Shown here: one piece after another, positions 18,561 to 28,777 of the stretch
Numbering within the stretch: the first letter of the stretch is position 1
How the letters are laid out: each line of letters begins with the position of its first letter
DNA from: Methylobacterium sp. J-067
Lineage (GTDB): Bacteria > Pseudomonadota > Alphaproteobacteria > Rhizobiales > Beijerinckiaceae
Length of the DNA stretch: 64,000 nucleotides
Direction: 5' to 3'
Assembly (NCBI RefSeq): GCF_022829465.1
Contig: NZ_JAKSXZ010000108.1
Coordinates: 1 to 64,000, forward strand
Translations under genes and position numbers: made by a program
Notes under the pieces: generated by a model
Databases searched by the model: none
What the model was told of the DNA's origin: nothing
What the model saw: only the letters and a program-made list of their open reading frames with translations

Positions 18561-19655
18561 ATGCCTGCATCTGATGCGCTGCCGGACCTTTCCGGGCTCC
18601 TCGAACTGTCGAGGATCGAACAGCTCGATCTCAAACCCGTCATCCTGCGCGTGCAGACGGACCTCTACTTGCGCGCGCCCCGTCGGGACCGGGCGGTGCG
18701 CGAGACTTTTACCTCCCTGGCCTGTGGATTGATTCCGACCGTCGATCAGGAAACCCTCCGCGTCGTCGCCGAGAAGCTCGCCGCCCATCCCGAGACGCCC
18801 CCGGCCGTTCTGGAAGCCCTGGCGGCGCGGGGCATCATCGCCCCCCCGGCCGCCGCCGACGCGGACACGGCCGAAGACGGTCCCATGCCGGCCATGCTCA
18901 CGGCCCGGCTCGCCTCGCTGCCGTCGCTCCGCCGCGAGGCGATCGAAGACTTGTCGCGTGACGGTCGGCCCGAGGTCGATCTCGCCCTCGCCCTCAACCG
19001 GGAGATCATCCTGGGCGGCGAGCCCCTGCGCCGGGTGGTCGGCCGCGCTCGCCGCGATGCCGATCTCGCCCGCGTCCTCCTCGCCCGGCCGGATCTCGCG
19101 GCGGGCGATCTCGCACCGCTCTATCTCCATGCCGATCCGGCGACGCGCGAGGCCATCGTCCGCGCGGTCGAGGCGGTTGCGGGGCTGCGTTCCTGTCCGC
19201 CCGTGCCGCGCGGCCTCGGCGCGGCGCTGACCGCGCTGTCCACCGACCGGGATGTGCCGACCTTCGTCGAGACGCTGGCGGCTTCCCTCGGCCTGCCCAC
19301 CGACTTCGTGACCGAGGCCGGCGAGCCCGATGCCCGCTACGACCTGCTGACCCTGGCCATGCGCGCGGCAGGGCTGCACGAGGACGAGGCGGTCTATGTG
19401 TTCCTGACGCTCAACCAGGGCGTGGCGCGCTCGGCAGAGCGGGTGACGGCGCTGGTGGCGGTGTTCCGCTCCCTCGGCCGCGCGGCGGCCCGCGACCTGC
19501 TGGCCACGCTCCTCGACCGGCCCCTGGCCGAGCGCACGCCCGACCTCCACCGGCCCTATCACGGCCCGGAAGCCTCGTTCCGTCACGGCACCGAGCGCGC
19601 GGCCCCGGTGCGCGCAGCCCCGCCCGCGCGGAACCGCCTCGACGGCAGCCGCTAG
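18561..19655 (+). CDS. DUF2336 domain-containing protein
   Basis: Alpha-helical protein of 364 residues typical of alphaproteobacterial DUF2336 members. It starts MPASDALPDLSGLLELSRIE. Repeated helical units of HEAT-like appearance run through most of its length (e.g. TLRVVAEKLAAHPETPPAVL and RREAIEDLSRDGRPEVDLAL). A C-terminal helical segment (LTLAMRAAGLHEDEAVYVF) and a basic tail follow. There is no signal peptide or membrane segment, so it is probably cytosolic. The biochemical role of the family is not established. It is convergent with the small membrane protein gene at 19680. Confidence 0.8.
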   Translation: MPASDALPDLSGLLELSRIEQLDLKPVILRVQTDLYLRAPRRDRAVRETFTSLACGLIPTVDQETLRVVAEKLAAHPETPPAVLEALAARGIIAPPAAADADTAEDGPMPAMLTARLASLPSLRREAIEDLSRDGRPEVDLALALNREIILGGEPLRRVVGRARRDADLARVLLARPDLAAGDLAPLYLHADPATREAIVRAVEAVAGLRSCPPVPRGLGAALTALSTDRDVPTFVETLAASLGLPTDFVTEAGEPDARYDLLTLAMRAAGLHEDEAVYVFLTLNQGVARSAERVTALVAVFRSLGRAAARDLLATLLDRPLAERTPDLHRPYHGPEASFRHGTERAAPVRAAPPARNRLDGSR

Positions 19656-19679
19656 ATCGGTCCCGGATCGCCCGGCGTC

Positions 19680-19985
19680 TTACCGCTCCACGCCACGCCA
19701 GGCGGGGCTGCGGTCGGCTTCGTTGAGGGTGTCGCGGGATGCGGCGGGCTCCTCGGCCACGGCCCGGCGGCTCAGTTCGGCGATCAACCCCTTCGCCAGG
19801 ACATCGCGCACCACCCGCTCGCGGGTCTCCGGCGGCACGAGGGCCGTCACGGCCGGGGCCGCCGTCTTCGGGGAGGGGAGGGTGGCGAGCTTGCGCGCCT
19901 CCTCCACCGAATCGGCGCCGCCGCGCAGCAGCGCGAGATAGGACAGCGCCCCGACGACCAGGACGACGCGCAGGACGAACAACAT
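19680..19985 (-). CDS. Small membrane-anchored hypothetical protein
   Basis: 101 residues. The N-terminal hydrophobic segment MLFVLRVVLVVGALSYLALL acts as an anchor or signal. The rest is charged and helical (RERVVRDVLAKGLIAELSRR) with no recognised domain. It ends 24 bases from the convergent DUF2336 gene. Its upstream side is the 258-base gap before the histidine kinase gene. Function unknown. Confidence 0.55.
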   Translation of the reverse strand: MLFVLRVVLVVGALSYLALLRGGADSVEEARKLATLPSPKTAAPAVTALVPPETRERVVRDVLAKGLIAELSRRAVAEEPAASRDTLNEADRSPAWRGVER

Positions 19986-20178
19986 GGGGCGCCCCTTCGT
20001 GAATGCGGAGCGGACGATTGGCTCGGTTCGGTGAAGCCGGCGTCAACCCTCGCCGCCAATCCTGCGAAATGGTGAACGTATTCCCCCGGGATCTCGGTTA
20101 CTTCGTGGAAAGCATCTCTGGCAGTCGCGAAAGTTCCGCAACACTCGTTTAAGGGGGGTCTGAGAGCTTATCCCTGTC

Positions 20179-20192
20179 GTTCGAAGTCGAAC
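20179..20192. promoter_or_regulatory. Perfect inverted repeat upstream of the histidine kinase gene
   Basis: GTTCGA-AG-TCGAAC, a 14-base dyad flanked by CCTGTC on the left and AGG on the right, about 50 bases before the kinase start. Its size and symmetry fit a binding site for a dimeric regulator. It is too tight (two-base centre) for a stable RNA hairpin. Which protein binds is unknown. Confidence 0.35.
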
Positions 20193-20243
20193 AGGAAGCG
20201 TCTCGGGTGTCTGACAAGCACCTTGGCGCCGCGGGTGTGAGTC

Positions 20244-22145
<1,902 letters not shown>

Positions 22146-22167
22146 GGAGAGCCTGGAAGGAGATTCG

Positions 22168-22848
22168 ATGGCTGGCTATCGCGAGATCACCGTCGCGAGC
22201 GAGGGGCGCCAACGGCGTCCGGCGCGGGCCGCTCAGAAACCGATGCCGTCCCTGCGGAAGGGGGGCTGGAAGGCCGTGGCGGCCGAAATGCTGCGCTTCG
22301 GCTTGGCCGAGGGCAAGGTCCTGTGCCGCGAGCGGCCGGGGGCGGTCTTCGGCGCGGTGATCGCGCTCGGCGCCGCCGGCTTCATCTGTGTCAACGCCCT
22401 CGATTCCCAGAAGGGCCGCCATCCGGCGCCGATCCTGCCGCAGGTGCCCGCCAAGGTCGCCGCGAAGGTGCCCGCGCCCGCCGCCGCCCCCGCGCCCGTC
22501 CAGCGCGACGCGGCGAAGGAGGCCCCCAAGGAGACGGCGAAGACCGCCGCCGGGGATTCCATCGGCGACCTGATCCGAGCCGAGGACACGACCGCCTCGG
22601 TCAACCCGCGCCAGAAGCCCGCCCCCACGCCCGCGAAGGCCGAGGCGCCGGCCGCCGACGTGGCGGTGACACGCGCCCAGCGCGCCCTGTCGAAGCTCGG
22701 CTACGGGCCGATCAAGGCCGACGGCGCCATGGGGCCCGCCACCAAGGCGGCCATCGAGAAGTTCGAGCGCGACCGCAAGTTGCCGGTGACCGGCGAGGCG
22801 GCCGGGCGCACGCTGAAGGCCCTCGAAGCCGGAGCGGCGAAGGGGTAG
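22168..22848 (+). CDS. Membrane-anchored peptidoglycan-binding protein
   Basis: 226 residues with a strong AAGGAG site before the ATG at 22168. A cytosolic N-terminus of about 55 residues precedes one membrane segment (PGAVFGAVIALGAAGFICVN). A long Pro/Ala/Lys-rich periplasmic linker (about 85-170) follows. A C-terminal PG_binding_1 domain is VTRAQRALSKLGYGPIKADG, then GPATKAAIEKFERDRKLPVTG. It probably tethers the inner membrane to the cell wall. It lies 22 bases after the histidine kinase gene and nine before DUF1491, so these three probably form an operon. A cell-envelope signal for the kinase is a reasonable inference. Confidence 0.85.
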   Translation: MAGYREITVASEGRQRRPARAAQKPMPSLRKGGWKAVAAEMLRFGLAEGKVLCRERPGAVFGAVIALGAAGFICVNALDSQKGRHPAPILPQVPAKVAAKVPAPAAAPAPVQRDAAKEAPKETAKTAAGDSIGDLIRAEDTTASVNPRQKPAPTPAKAEAPAADVAVTRAQRALSKLGYGPIKADGAMGPATKAAIEKFERDRKLPVTGEAAGRTLKALEAGAAKG

Positions 22849-22857
22849 GCCTGCGCC

Positions 22858-23205
22858 ATGCCCCGCCTGCGCTCCGATTTCTGGGTCTCCGCGCATCTGC
22901 GCCGGCTCAACGACCTCACCATTCCCGCCGTGCTCCGGCGTCGCGGCGCGGCGGAAGCGGGTGCGATCTTCGTGAAGGTGGATCGCCTCGACGGCACCGC
23001 CGACCTCTACGGCCCGGCGCCCCAAGCGTTGATGGCCGAGCCCGACGATCTCGGCGAGAGGCGCTTCACCCCCGTGCTCGCGGGCGCCACGCCCCTCGAC
23101 GTGGAGGAACGGCTCACCCGAGAGATCCGCTTCGATTCCGATCTGTGGATCGTGGAGATCGATGACCGCGCCGGCCGGCACTTCCTCGACATCGCCGAGG
23201 AGTGA
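22858..23205 (+). CDS. DUF1491 family protein
   Basis: 115-residue alphaproteobacterial DUF1491 protein: MPRLRSDFWVSAHLRRLN at the start, AAEAGAIFVKVDRLDG in the middle and FDSDLWIVEIDDRAGRHF near the end match the family pattern. No signal peptide. Function unknown. It follows the peptidoglycan-binding gene by nine bases and is convergent with the beta-barrel gene (three-base gap). Confidence 0.85.
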   Translation: MPRLRSDFWVSAHLRRLNDLTIPAVLRRRGAAEAGAIFVKVDRLDGTADLYGPAPQALMAEPDDLGERRFTPVLAGATPLDVEERLTREIRFDSDLWIVEIDDRAGRHFLDIAEE

Positions 23206-23208
23206 GGC

Positions 23209-23820
23209 TCAGCGCAGGCGGTTGCCGACGACGCCCGCCTCGACGGCGACGGACAACCGTTCGGTCAGCGCCCATTCCACCCCGACGCGGGCATCCGGCA
23301 GGACGGCGACGTCGTCGCGGGTGAAGGGCTGCGAGAACGGGGTCGGCCCGGCGCGCAGGGTTTCGTGGACCGCGAAGCCGCCGACCTTGCCGTAGAGCAG
23401 GACACTCGGCGTGAGCAGCGTCCCCACCTGCGCGTGGACGGCGCCCGCGAAATCGCGGGAATAGGCGAGGCGGCCGAAACCGGGGTTCAGGGTGCCGCCG
23501 GTCGGGATCAGGTAATCGACGCCACCGGAGATGCCGTAGACGAAGCGCCCCTCCTGCCAGAACCGGCCGCCCTCGAAGCCGAGGGTCGGGCCGGAATAGC
23601 CGCCGAGACGTTTCGAGGAGACGGCTTCGAAACCGGTGGAGAGGCGCGCGTAGGAGCCCTCCCACCGGCTCGGTCCGTCGATCTCCGGCCCCGGCCACGC
23701 GAAGGTCGGCAGGGGACCGAAGCTCACCGAGAACGGCACGAACTGCGCCGCCGCAGGCCCTGCGCCGCAGAGCAGGGCAAGGCAGGCGACGAGCGGGCTG
23801 AAGGAGGCCGGTCCTGTCAT
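23209..23820 (-). CDS. Outer-membrane beta-barrel protein (Omp25/OmpA-like)
   Basis: 203 residues. Signal peptide MTGPASFSPLVACLALLCGA then AAAQ. The mature protein alternates aromatic and small residues in the manner of an eight-stranded barrel: WEGSYARLSTGFEAVS, YGISGGVDYLIPTGG, LYGKVGGFAVHETL and RVGVEWALTERLSVAVEAG. The pattern resembles porin-family (Omp25/RopB-like) surface proteins of Hyphomicrobiales, which are structural or immune-related. The C-terminus does not end in the usual Phe, so the topology is tentative. It stands alone, convergent with DUF1491. Confidence 0.7.
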   Translation of the reverse strand: MTGPASFSPLVACLALLCGAGPAAAQFVPFSVSFGPLPTFAWPGPEIDGPSRWEGSYARLSTGFEAVSSKRLGGYSGPTLGFEGGRFWQEGRFVYGISGGVDYLIPTGGTLNPGFGRLAYSRDFAGAVHAQVGTLLTPSVLLYGKVGGFAVHETLRAGPTPFSQPFTRDDVAVLPDARVGVEWALTERLSVAVEAGVVGNRLR

Positions 23821-23884
23821 GCCCCCATGATACAGACGTTGGCGCCGTCGCGACAGACGGCCAAGCTCACGTCCCGGCGAGTGG

Positions 23885-24868
23885 CTATCCCCATAGGTCG
23901 GGGTCGGGCGGGAAGATGGTGCTGCCCTCGTAGCGAAGCGGCGGCTCCCGGTCTCGGGCCAGCAGCAATGGCCCGTCGAGGTCGATGAACGCGGCGCCCC
24001 CGGTCAGCAGCGTGGCCGGCGCCATGCCGAGCGACGTGCCCAGCATGCAGCCGACCATCACGGTCAGCCCCCGCGCCCGCGCCTCGTTGGCCAGCATCAC
24101 CGCCTCGGTGAGGCCGCCGGTCTTGTCGAGCTTGATGTTGATCGCGTCGTAGCGCCCGGCCAGGGCATCGAGCCCGGCGCGGTCGTGCAGGCTCTCGTCG
24201 GCGCAGACCGGCACGAGGTGCGGGATGTCCGCCAGCAGAGCGTCTTCGCCCGCCGGCAAGGGCTGCTCGATCAGCGCGACCCCCGCCGCGAGGCAGGCCG
24301 CGAGGTTGGCCTCGACGTTCGAGGGCCGCCACGCCTCGTTGGCATCCACGATCAGCCGGGAATCCGGGGCGCCGGCTCGGACGGCGGCGATCCGCTCCGG
24401 GTCGCCGTCGCCGCCGAGTTTCACCTTGAGGAGCGGACGGGACGCCGCCTTGCGCGCCGCCTCGCCCATGCTCTCCGGCGTGCCCAGGCTCAGCGTGTAG
24501 GCCGTGGTGGCCGGCGCGGGCGCGGGCAGGCCCAGGATTTCCCAGGCGCGCCGGCCGGATCGCTTCGCCTCCAGGTCGAGGAGGGCGCAATCGAGCGCGT
24601 TGCGGGCCGCGCCCGCCGGCATCAGCTGGGCCAGGGCCTCGCGGTCGATACCCCCGGCCAGGACGTCCGCCTGCGCCTCGATGAGCGCCGACACGCTCTC
24701 GACGCTCTCGCCGTAGCGGGGATAGGGCACGCACTCGCCCCGGCCCGCATGGGCGCCGTCCTCGATCCGCGCGACCACGACGGCGATCTCGGTGCGGCTT
24801 CCGCGCGAGATGGTGAAGGCCCCCGCGATGGGGAAGCGCTCGACCGACAGGCTCAGGCGGCGGACCAT
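23885..24868 (-). CDS. dgcA: Enolase-superfamily epimerase, DgcA-like (N-acetyl-D-glutamate racemase / dipeptide epimerase)
   Basis: 327-residue muconate-lactonising-enzyme-like barrel of the L-Ala-D/L-Glu epimerase group. The acid/base lysines are in LLKVKLGGD (KxK) and NIKLDKTGG. The Mg ligands are Asp in VDANEAW, Glu in IEQPLPAG and Asp in CADESLHD. It lies two bases after a DUF1611/DgcN gene on the same strand. That pairing is the known dgcN-dgcA arrangement, in which DgcN N-acetylates D-glutamate and DgcA racemises N-acetyl-D-Glu. By sequence alone it could also be a murein dipeptide epimerase (YcjG-type); the neighbour favours DgcA. Confidence 0.8.
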   Translation of the reverse strand: MVRRLSLSVERFPIAGAFTISRGSRTEIAVVVARIEDGAHAGRGECVPYPRYGESVESVSALIEAQADVLAGGIDREALAQLMPAGAARNALDCALLDLEAKRSGRRAWEILGLPAPAPATTAYTLSLGTPESMGEAARKAASRPLLKVKLGGDGDPERIAAVRAGAPDSRLIVDANEAWRPSNVEANLAACLAAGVALIEQPLPAGEDALLADIPHLVPVCADESLHDRAGLDALAGRYDAINIKLDKTGGLTEAVMLANEARARGLTVMVGCMLGTSLGMAPATLLTGGAAFIDLDGPLLLARDREPPLRYEGSTIFPPDPDLWG

Positions 24869-24870
24869 GG

Positions 24871-25884
24871 TCAGGCCTCCGGGAAGTCGGCAACGATCCG
24901 GTCAACCAGCGCCTCGACGCCGAAGCGCACCGGGTCGGTGGCGGGCAGGCCATGTTCGGCGGCGAGGGCGTCGAGGAGCGTCCGCGCCTCGTCCTCGGCG
25001 AGGGCCTGCGTGTTCACGGCGATGCCCACGGGGCGGATGTCCGGGTTGGTCAGGCGGCCGAGCTGCACGGTGAGGTCGATGACCTCCCGGATCGTCGGCA
25101 GCGGGTGCGAGACGCCGCGCATCGTGGTGCGGGTCGGCTCGTGGCAGACGATGAAGGCGTCGGGCTGCGCCCCGTGGAGCAGGCCGAGGCTCACGCCCGC
25201 GAAGGACGGGTGGTAAAGCGAGCCTTGGCCCTCGATCAGGTCCCAATGGTGCGGCGCGGTCTCCGGCGAGATCGTCTCGACGGCGCCGGAGATGAAATCC
25301 GCCACCACGGCGTCGATTGCGACACCCTTGCCGGAGATGAACACACCGGTCTGTCCGGTGGCGCGGAAGTCGGCATCGAGGCCGCGTGCGCGCATGCCCT
25401 TCTCCAGGGCCAGCGTCGTGTACTTTTTGCCGACCGAGCAATCGGTGCCGACGGTCAGCAGGCGGCGCCCCGCGCGGCGGGTGCCCTTGCCAGTCGCGAA
25501 GGTCTCGCTGCTGTGGCGCACGTCGTGGAGCTTGCTGCCCCGCTTGGTCGCGGCCTCGGCGATGGCCGGCACGGCGCCGAGGCGGGTGTGCAGGCCGCTC
25601 GCAACGTCGAACCCGGCCTCGATGGCGGCGACAATCTCCTTCACCCAATGGTCCGGCAGGACGCCGCCCGCGTTCACGACGCCGACGACCAGGGTGCGGC
25701 ACCCCTTGGCCAGGGCCTCGGGGAGGGTGAGGTCGGGAATCCCGAGATCGGCCTGGCAGCCCGGCAGGCGCATCTGGCCGATGCACCATTCCGGCCGCCA
25801 ATCCTTGATGCCGTAGGCGGTCTTGGCCGCCAGCGCGTCGGGCACGTCGCCGAGGAACATCAGGTAGGGCGTGGCGATCTGCAT
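24871..25884 (-). CDS. dgcN: DgcN family (DUF1611) D-glutamate N-acetyltransferase
   Basis: 337 residues from the ATG at 25884 (MQIATPYLMFLGDVPDALAA). The N-terminal domain has VVGVVNAGGVLPDHWV. The C-terminal domain is P-loop-like, with GTDCSVGKKYTTLALEKGM at about residue 146 and FIVCHEPTRTTMRG. DUF1611 proteins of the DgcN type have been reported to transfer acetyl groups to D-glutamate, the first step of a D-Glu catabolic route completed by DgcA. It is the first gene of the two-gene unit. Upstream is a 220-base gap shared with the divergent Crp/Fnr regulator, which might control it. Confidence 0.82.
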   Translation of the reverse strand: MQIATPYLMFLGDVPDALAAKTAYGIKDWRPEWCIGQMRLPGCQADLGIPDLTLPEALAKGCRTLVVGVVNAGGVLPDHWVKEIVAAIEAGFDVASGLHTRLGAVPAIAEAATKRGSKLHDVRHSSETFATGKGTRRAGRRLLTVGTDCSVGKKYTTLALEKGMRARGLDADFRATGQTGVFISGKGVAIDAVVADFISGAVETISPETAPHHWDLIEGQGSLYHPSFAGVSLGLLHGAQPDAFIVCHEPTRTTMRGVSHPLPTIREVIDLTVQLGRLTNPDIRPVGIAVNTQALAEDEARTLLDALAAEHGLPATDPVRFGVEALVDRIVADFPEA

Positions 25885-26104
25885 CGGACGGACCTCTCGC
25901 TTCGTCCCGTCTATGCGGGATCGGGGCGCCGTCCCGCAAGGCGGAAGCTCGACCGTTCCCGCCGCGACCTAGACCGATCCTCGTTGCCCCACGCGAAATC
26001 CGACACAACCGGCCGGAGCCTCGGCCAATCATAACCTGTGTGGTGGTCGCTGCCCGGCCCACGGCTAGGCGGGACGTCGCCTCTCAAACAAGTCCGCGGC
26101 CCTG

Positions 26105-26854
26105 ATGGAAACCCCCCTGTCGCGAAAGCTGAAAAACTTCGTTCCCCTGACCACCGCCGACCGGGACATGCTTGCGGAGGTCCTCGAACCGTCGAGACTG
26201 ATCGAGCCTCGGGCGGATATTGTGGAGGAGGGAGAAGATCCGCGCGGCGTCAACGTCGTGATGAGCGGCTGGGCCTGCCGTTACAGGCAATTCGAGGATG
26301 GCCGCCGGCAGATCATCTCGATCCTCCTGCCGGGGGATTGCTGCGACCCGCACATCTATCTGCTCGACCGGCGCGACCACGCCATCGGCGCACTGACGCC
26401 CGTGGCCATCGCGCGCATTCCGGGCACGGCCATGGTCGAGTTGAAGAGCCGGAACCCGTCCCTCGACCTCGCCTTCCACCGGGAGGAACTGGCCTGCGCC
26501 GCGATCCAGCGGGAATGGACGGTGAGTCTCGGGCGCCGCTCCGGTGTCGAGCGTCTCGCGCATCTGTTCTGCGAATTGCACGCGCGGCTCGCCGCCGTCG
26601 GCCTCGCGGACGGGACGAACTGCCCGATGCCGCTGACCCAGCCCGACCTTGCCGACGCCCTCGGCCAGACCACGGTCCACATCAACCGGACGTTGCAGGA
26701 CGTGCGCGCCGCCGGCCTCCTCAGCCTGAAGGGCCGGCGCCTGACCCTTCTCGATCCCGAGGGGCTGCGCCGGCTCGCCAAGTTCGATCCGTCCTACCTG
26801 CACCTGCGGGCCGCGCGCGATGCGGCGCGCGGCCTGGAGGCGATCAGGCCCTGA
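26105..26854 (+). CDS. Crp/Fnr-family transcriptional regulator
   Basis: 249 residues. An N-terminal cyclic-nucleotide-binding-like domain (about 15-140: IVEEGEDPRGVNVVMSGWAC, GRRQIISILLPGDCCDP) is followed by a long helix and a C-terminal winged helix (LTQPDLADALGQTTVHINRT is the HTH). No N-terminal cysteine cluster of the FNR iron-sulfur type is present, so it is not an oxygen-sensing FNR. Many such proteins occur in Methylobacteriaceae. It is divergent from dgcN across 220 bases and convergent with the SDR gene (seven-base gap). Its target is unknown. Confidence 0.88.
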   Translation: METPLSRKLKNFVPLTTADRDMLAEVLEPSRLIEPRADIVEEGEDPRGVNVVMSGWACRYRQFEDGRRQIISILLPGDCCDPHIYLLDRRDHAIGALTPVAIARIPGTAMVELKSRNPSLDLAFHREELACAAIQREWTVSLGRRSGVERLAHLFCELHARLAAVGLADGTNCPMPLTQPDLADALGQTTVHINRTLQDVRAAGLLSLKGRRLTLLDPEGLRRLAKFDPSYLHLRAARDAARGLEAIRP

Positions 26855-26861
26855 GGGGCGC

Positions 26862-27734
26862 CTAGAGGACCGGCATCGCGCCGGCCACCGTGATCAGGGC
26901 GCCGGAGGTGTAGCTGCTCTCCTCGGCGGCGAGCATCACATAGGCCGAGGCGAGTTCGGCGGGCTGGCCGGGGCGGCCGAAGGGCACTTGACTGCCGAAG
27001 GACTTCACCGCGTCCTCGCTCATGCCGGCGGGGATGAACGGCGTCCAGATCGGGCCCGGCAGCACGCCGTTCACGCGGATGCCCTTCTCCGCGAGGAGCT
27101 GCGCGAGGCTCAGCACCATGTTGCTCAGCGCGCCCTTGGTGGCGCTGTAGGCCATCAGCGTCGGCATCGGGTGCTTCGAGTTCACCGACGAGGTGAAGAT
27201 CACCGACGAGCCGGGCTGCAGATGTGCGAGAGCCGCCTTGGTGACGTAAAACGAGCCGAATACGTTGGTCTTGAAGTGATCCTCAAAGATGTGGTCCTCG
27301 ATCTCTTCCAGGCTCTTGCCGGGCTGCTGGAAGGCGCCGTTGTTCACGACGATGTCGAGCCGCCCGAACGCCTCGGCGGTCTTGGAGACGATCTCCTTGG
27401 CGTAGCTCGCCTGCTTCAGGTCGCCGGGCAGGAGCAGCGCCTTGCGGCCCGCCTTCTCGATCCACTGCTTGACCCCCTCGGCATCCGCCTGCTCGTCGGG
27501 GAGGTAGGAAATGGCGACGTCGGCGCCCTCGCGGGCATAGGCGATGGCCACGGCGCGGCCGATACCGGAATCGCCGCCGGTGATCAGCGCGACCTTGCCG
27601 GTGAGCTTGCCCGAACCCTTGTAGCTCTCCTCGCCGTGGTCCGGCTCGGGGCTCATCTTGCCGGTCTTGCCGGGGAAGCTCTGCGGCTGGCCTTCGAAGG
27701 GCGGACGGGGGTACTTGTGAAGCGGATCGGTCAT
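26862..27734 (-). CDS. SDR-family oxidoreductase (YghA/general stress protein 39-like)
   Basis: Short-chain dehydrogenase, 290 residues from the ATG at 27734 (MTDPLHKYPRPPFEGQPQSF), preceded by GGAGAAGGAC. The extended N-terminus of about 45 residues with Pro-rich and PDHGEESYKG segments is typical of the YghA/GSP39 subgroup. The Rossmann motif is ITGGDSGIGRAVAIAYAREG, with VVNNGA, the catalytic Ser in FTSSVNS and YSATKGA (YxxxK). Relatives are induced by stress or act on aldehydes and sugars; the physiological substrate is unknown. A 110-base gap separates it from the divergent kdgK. Confidence 0.88.
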   Translation of the reverse strand: MTDPLHKYPRPPFEGQPQSFPGKTGKMSPEPDHGEESYKGSGKLTGKVALITGGDSGIGRAVAIAYAREGADVAISYLPDEQADAEGVKQWIEKAGRKALLLPGDLKQASYAKEIVSKTAEAFGRLDIVVNNGAFQQPGKSLEEIEDHIFEDHFKTNVFGSFYVTKAALAHLQPGSSVIFTSSVNSKHPMPTLMAYSATKGALSNMVLSLAQLLAEKGIRVNGVLPGPIWTPFIPAGMSEDAVKSFGSQVPFGRPGQPAELASAYVMLAAEESSYTSGALITVAGAMPVL

Positions 27735-27844
27735 GGGGTGTCCTTCTCCAGGCGCCTCGCGCCGGTTACCCCGCCAACAGGACGCGGTTCGCTCACGTTC
27801 CACGTCCATCCCGTGGCGATGGGACGCGAACAGGAGGCCCGACC

Positions 27845-28777
27845 ATGCAAGCCGACCTGACCGGACGCCGCGTCGCCTGCTTCGGCGAATGCATGCTCGA
27901 AATGCGCACGCGGCCCGATGGGCTGCTCTCGCGGGGCTTCGGCGGCGACACGCTCAACACGGCCCTCTACCTCGCCCGGCTGGGGGCGGCGGTCGATTAC
28001 GTCACCGCCCTCGGCGGCGACGATTTCAGCGCGGAAATGCTGCGCGCCTGGGAGGAGGAGGGCATCGGCACCGGCCAAGTCCGCCGCATCCCCGGCAGCC
28101 TGCCTGGGCTCTACGTCATCGAGACCGACCCGTCCGGCGAGCGGCGCTTCCTCTACTGGCGCGACGCGGCGCCCGTGCGCCGGCTGTTCGACCCGCCCCA
28201 TCGCGCCGCGACGGAGGGGGCGCTCGCCGGGGCAGGGCTCGTCTACCTCTCCGGGATCAGCCTGTCGCTGTTTGCAGGGACGGCGCGGGAGGCGCTGTTC
28301 GCCGCCCTGGAACGGGCTCGCACGGGGGGAGCGCGGATCGCCTTCGACACGAACTTCCGGCCGCGCGGTTGGCCGGATCTCGCCGAGGCGCGGGAGGCCT
28401 ACGACCGCATGGCCGGGCTCAGCGACGTGGTGCTCGCCGGCTGCGAGGATTGGGCCGCGCTCGCGGGGGACGGCTCACCCGATGCGGTGCTGGCCTGGCT
28501 CGACGGGGCCGGCGTCGCGGAGGCGGTGGTGAAGCTCGCCGAGCCCGGTTGCCTGGTGCGCGGCGACGACCCCGCCGAGGCGGTGCCGGTGCCGGTGCCG
28601 GAGCGGGTGTCGCCCATCGACACCACCGCCGCCGGGGACAGCTTCGCGGCCGGCTACCTCGCCGCCCGCCTGCGGGGGGAGGCCCCGGCCGCCGCCGCGC
28701 GGGCCGGGCACCGGCTCGCCGCCGTGGTCATCACCCATCCCGGCGCGATCATCCCGCGCGAGGCGATGCCGGGCTAG
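27845..28777 (+). CDS. kdgK: PfkB-family sugar kinase, 2-dehydro-3-deoxygluconokinase-like
   Basis: 310 residues, with CAGGAGG before the ATG at 27845. PfkB signatures: GGDTLNTALYLARLG (substrate site; the GD pair is typical of KDG kinases), FDTNFRPRGW, and DTTAAGDSFAAGYLAARL with the catalytic Asp in the C-terminal PfkB motif. KDG kinase makes KDPG for the Entner-Doudoroff route. Specificity is inferred from similarity, and fructokinase activity is possible. A short GGTGCC triplication near 28582 encodes PVPVP. It overlaps the convergent mepA by four bases at the 3' ends. Confidence 0.8.
   Translation: MQADLTGRRVACFGECMLEMRTRPDGLLSRGFGGDTLNTALYLARLGAAVDYVTALGGDDFSAEMLRAWEEEGIGTGQVRRIPGSLPGLYVIETDPSGERRFLYWRDAAPVRRLFDPPHRAATEGALAGAGLVYLSGISLSLFAGTAREALFAALERARTGGARIAFDTNFRPRGWPDLAEAREAYDRMAGLSDVVLAGCEDWAALAGDGSPDAVLAWLDGAGVAEAVVKLAEPGCLVRGDDPAEAVPVPVPERVSPIDTTAAGDSFAAGYLAARLRGEAPAAAARAGHRLAAVVITHPGAIIPREAMPG

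Noticed and set aside
28582-28599. GGTGCC repeated three times, as a possible phase-variable repeat
   Set aside because: The unit is six bases, so copy change would not shift the frame; it encodes a Val-Pro stretch in kdgK.
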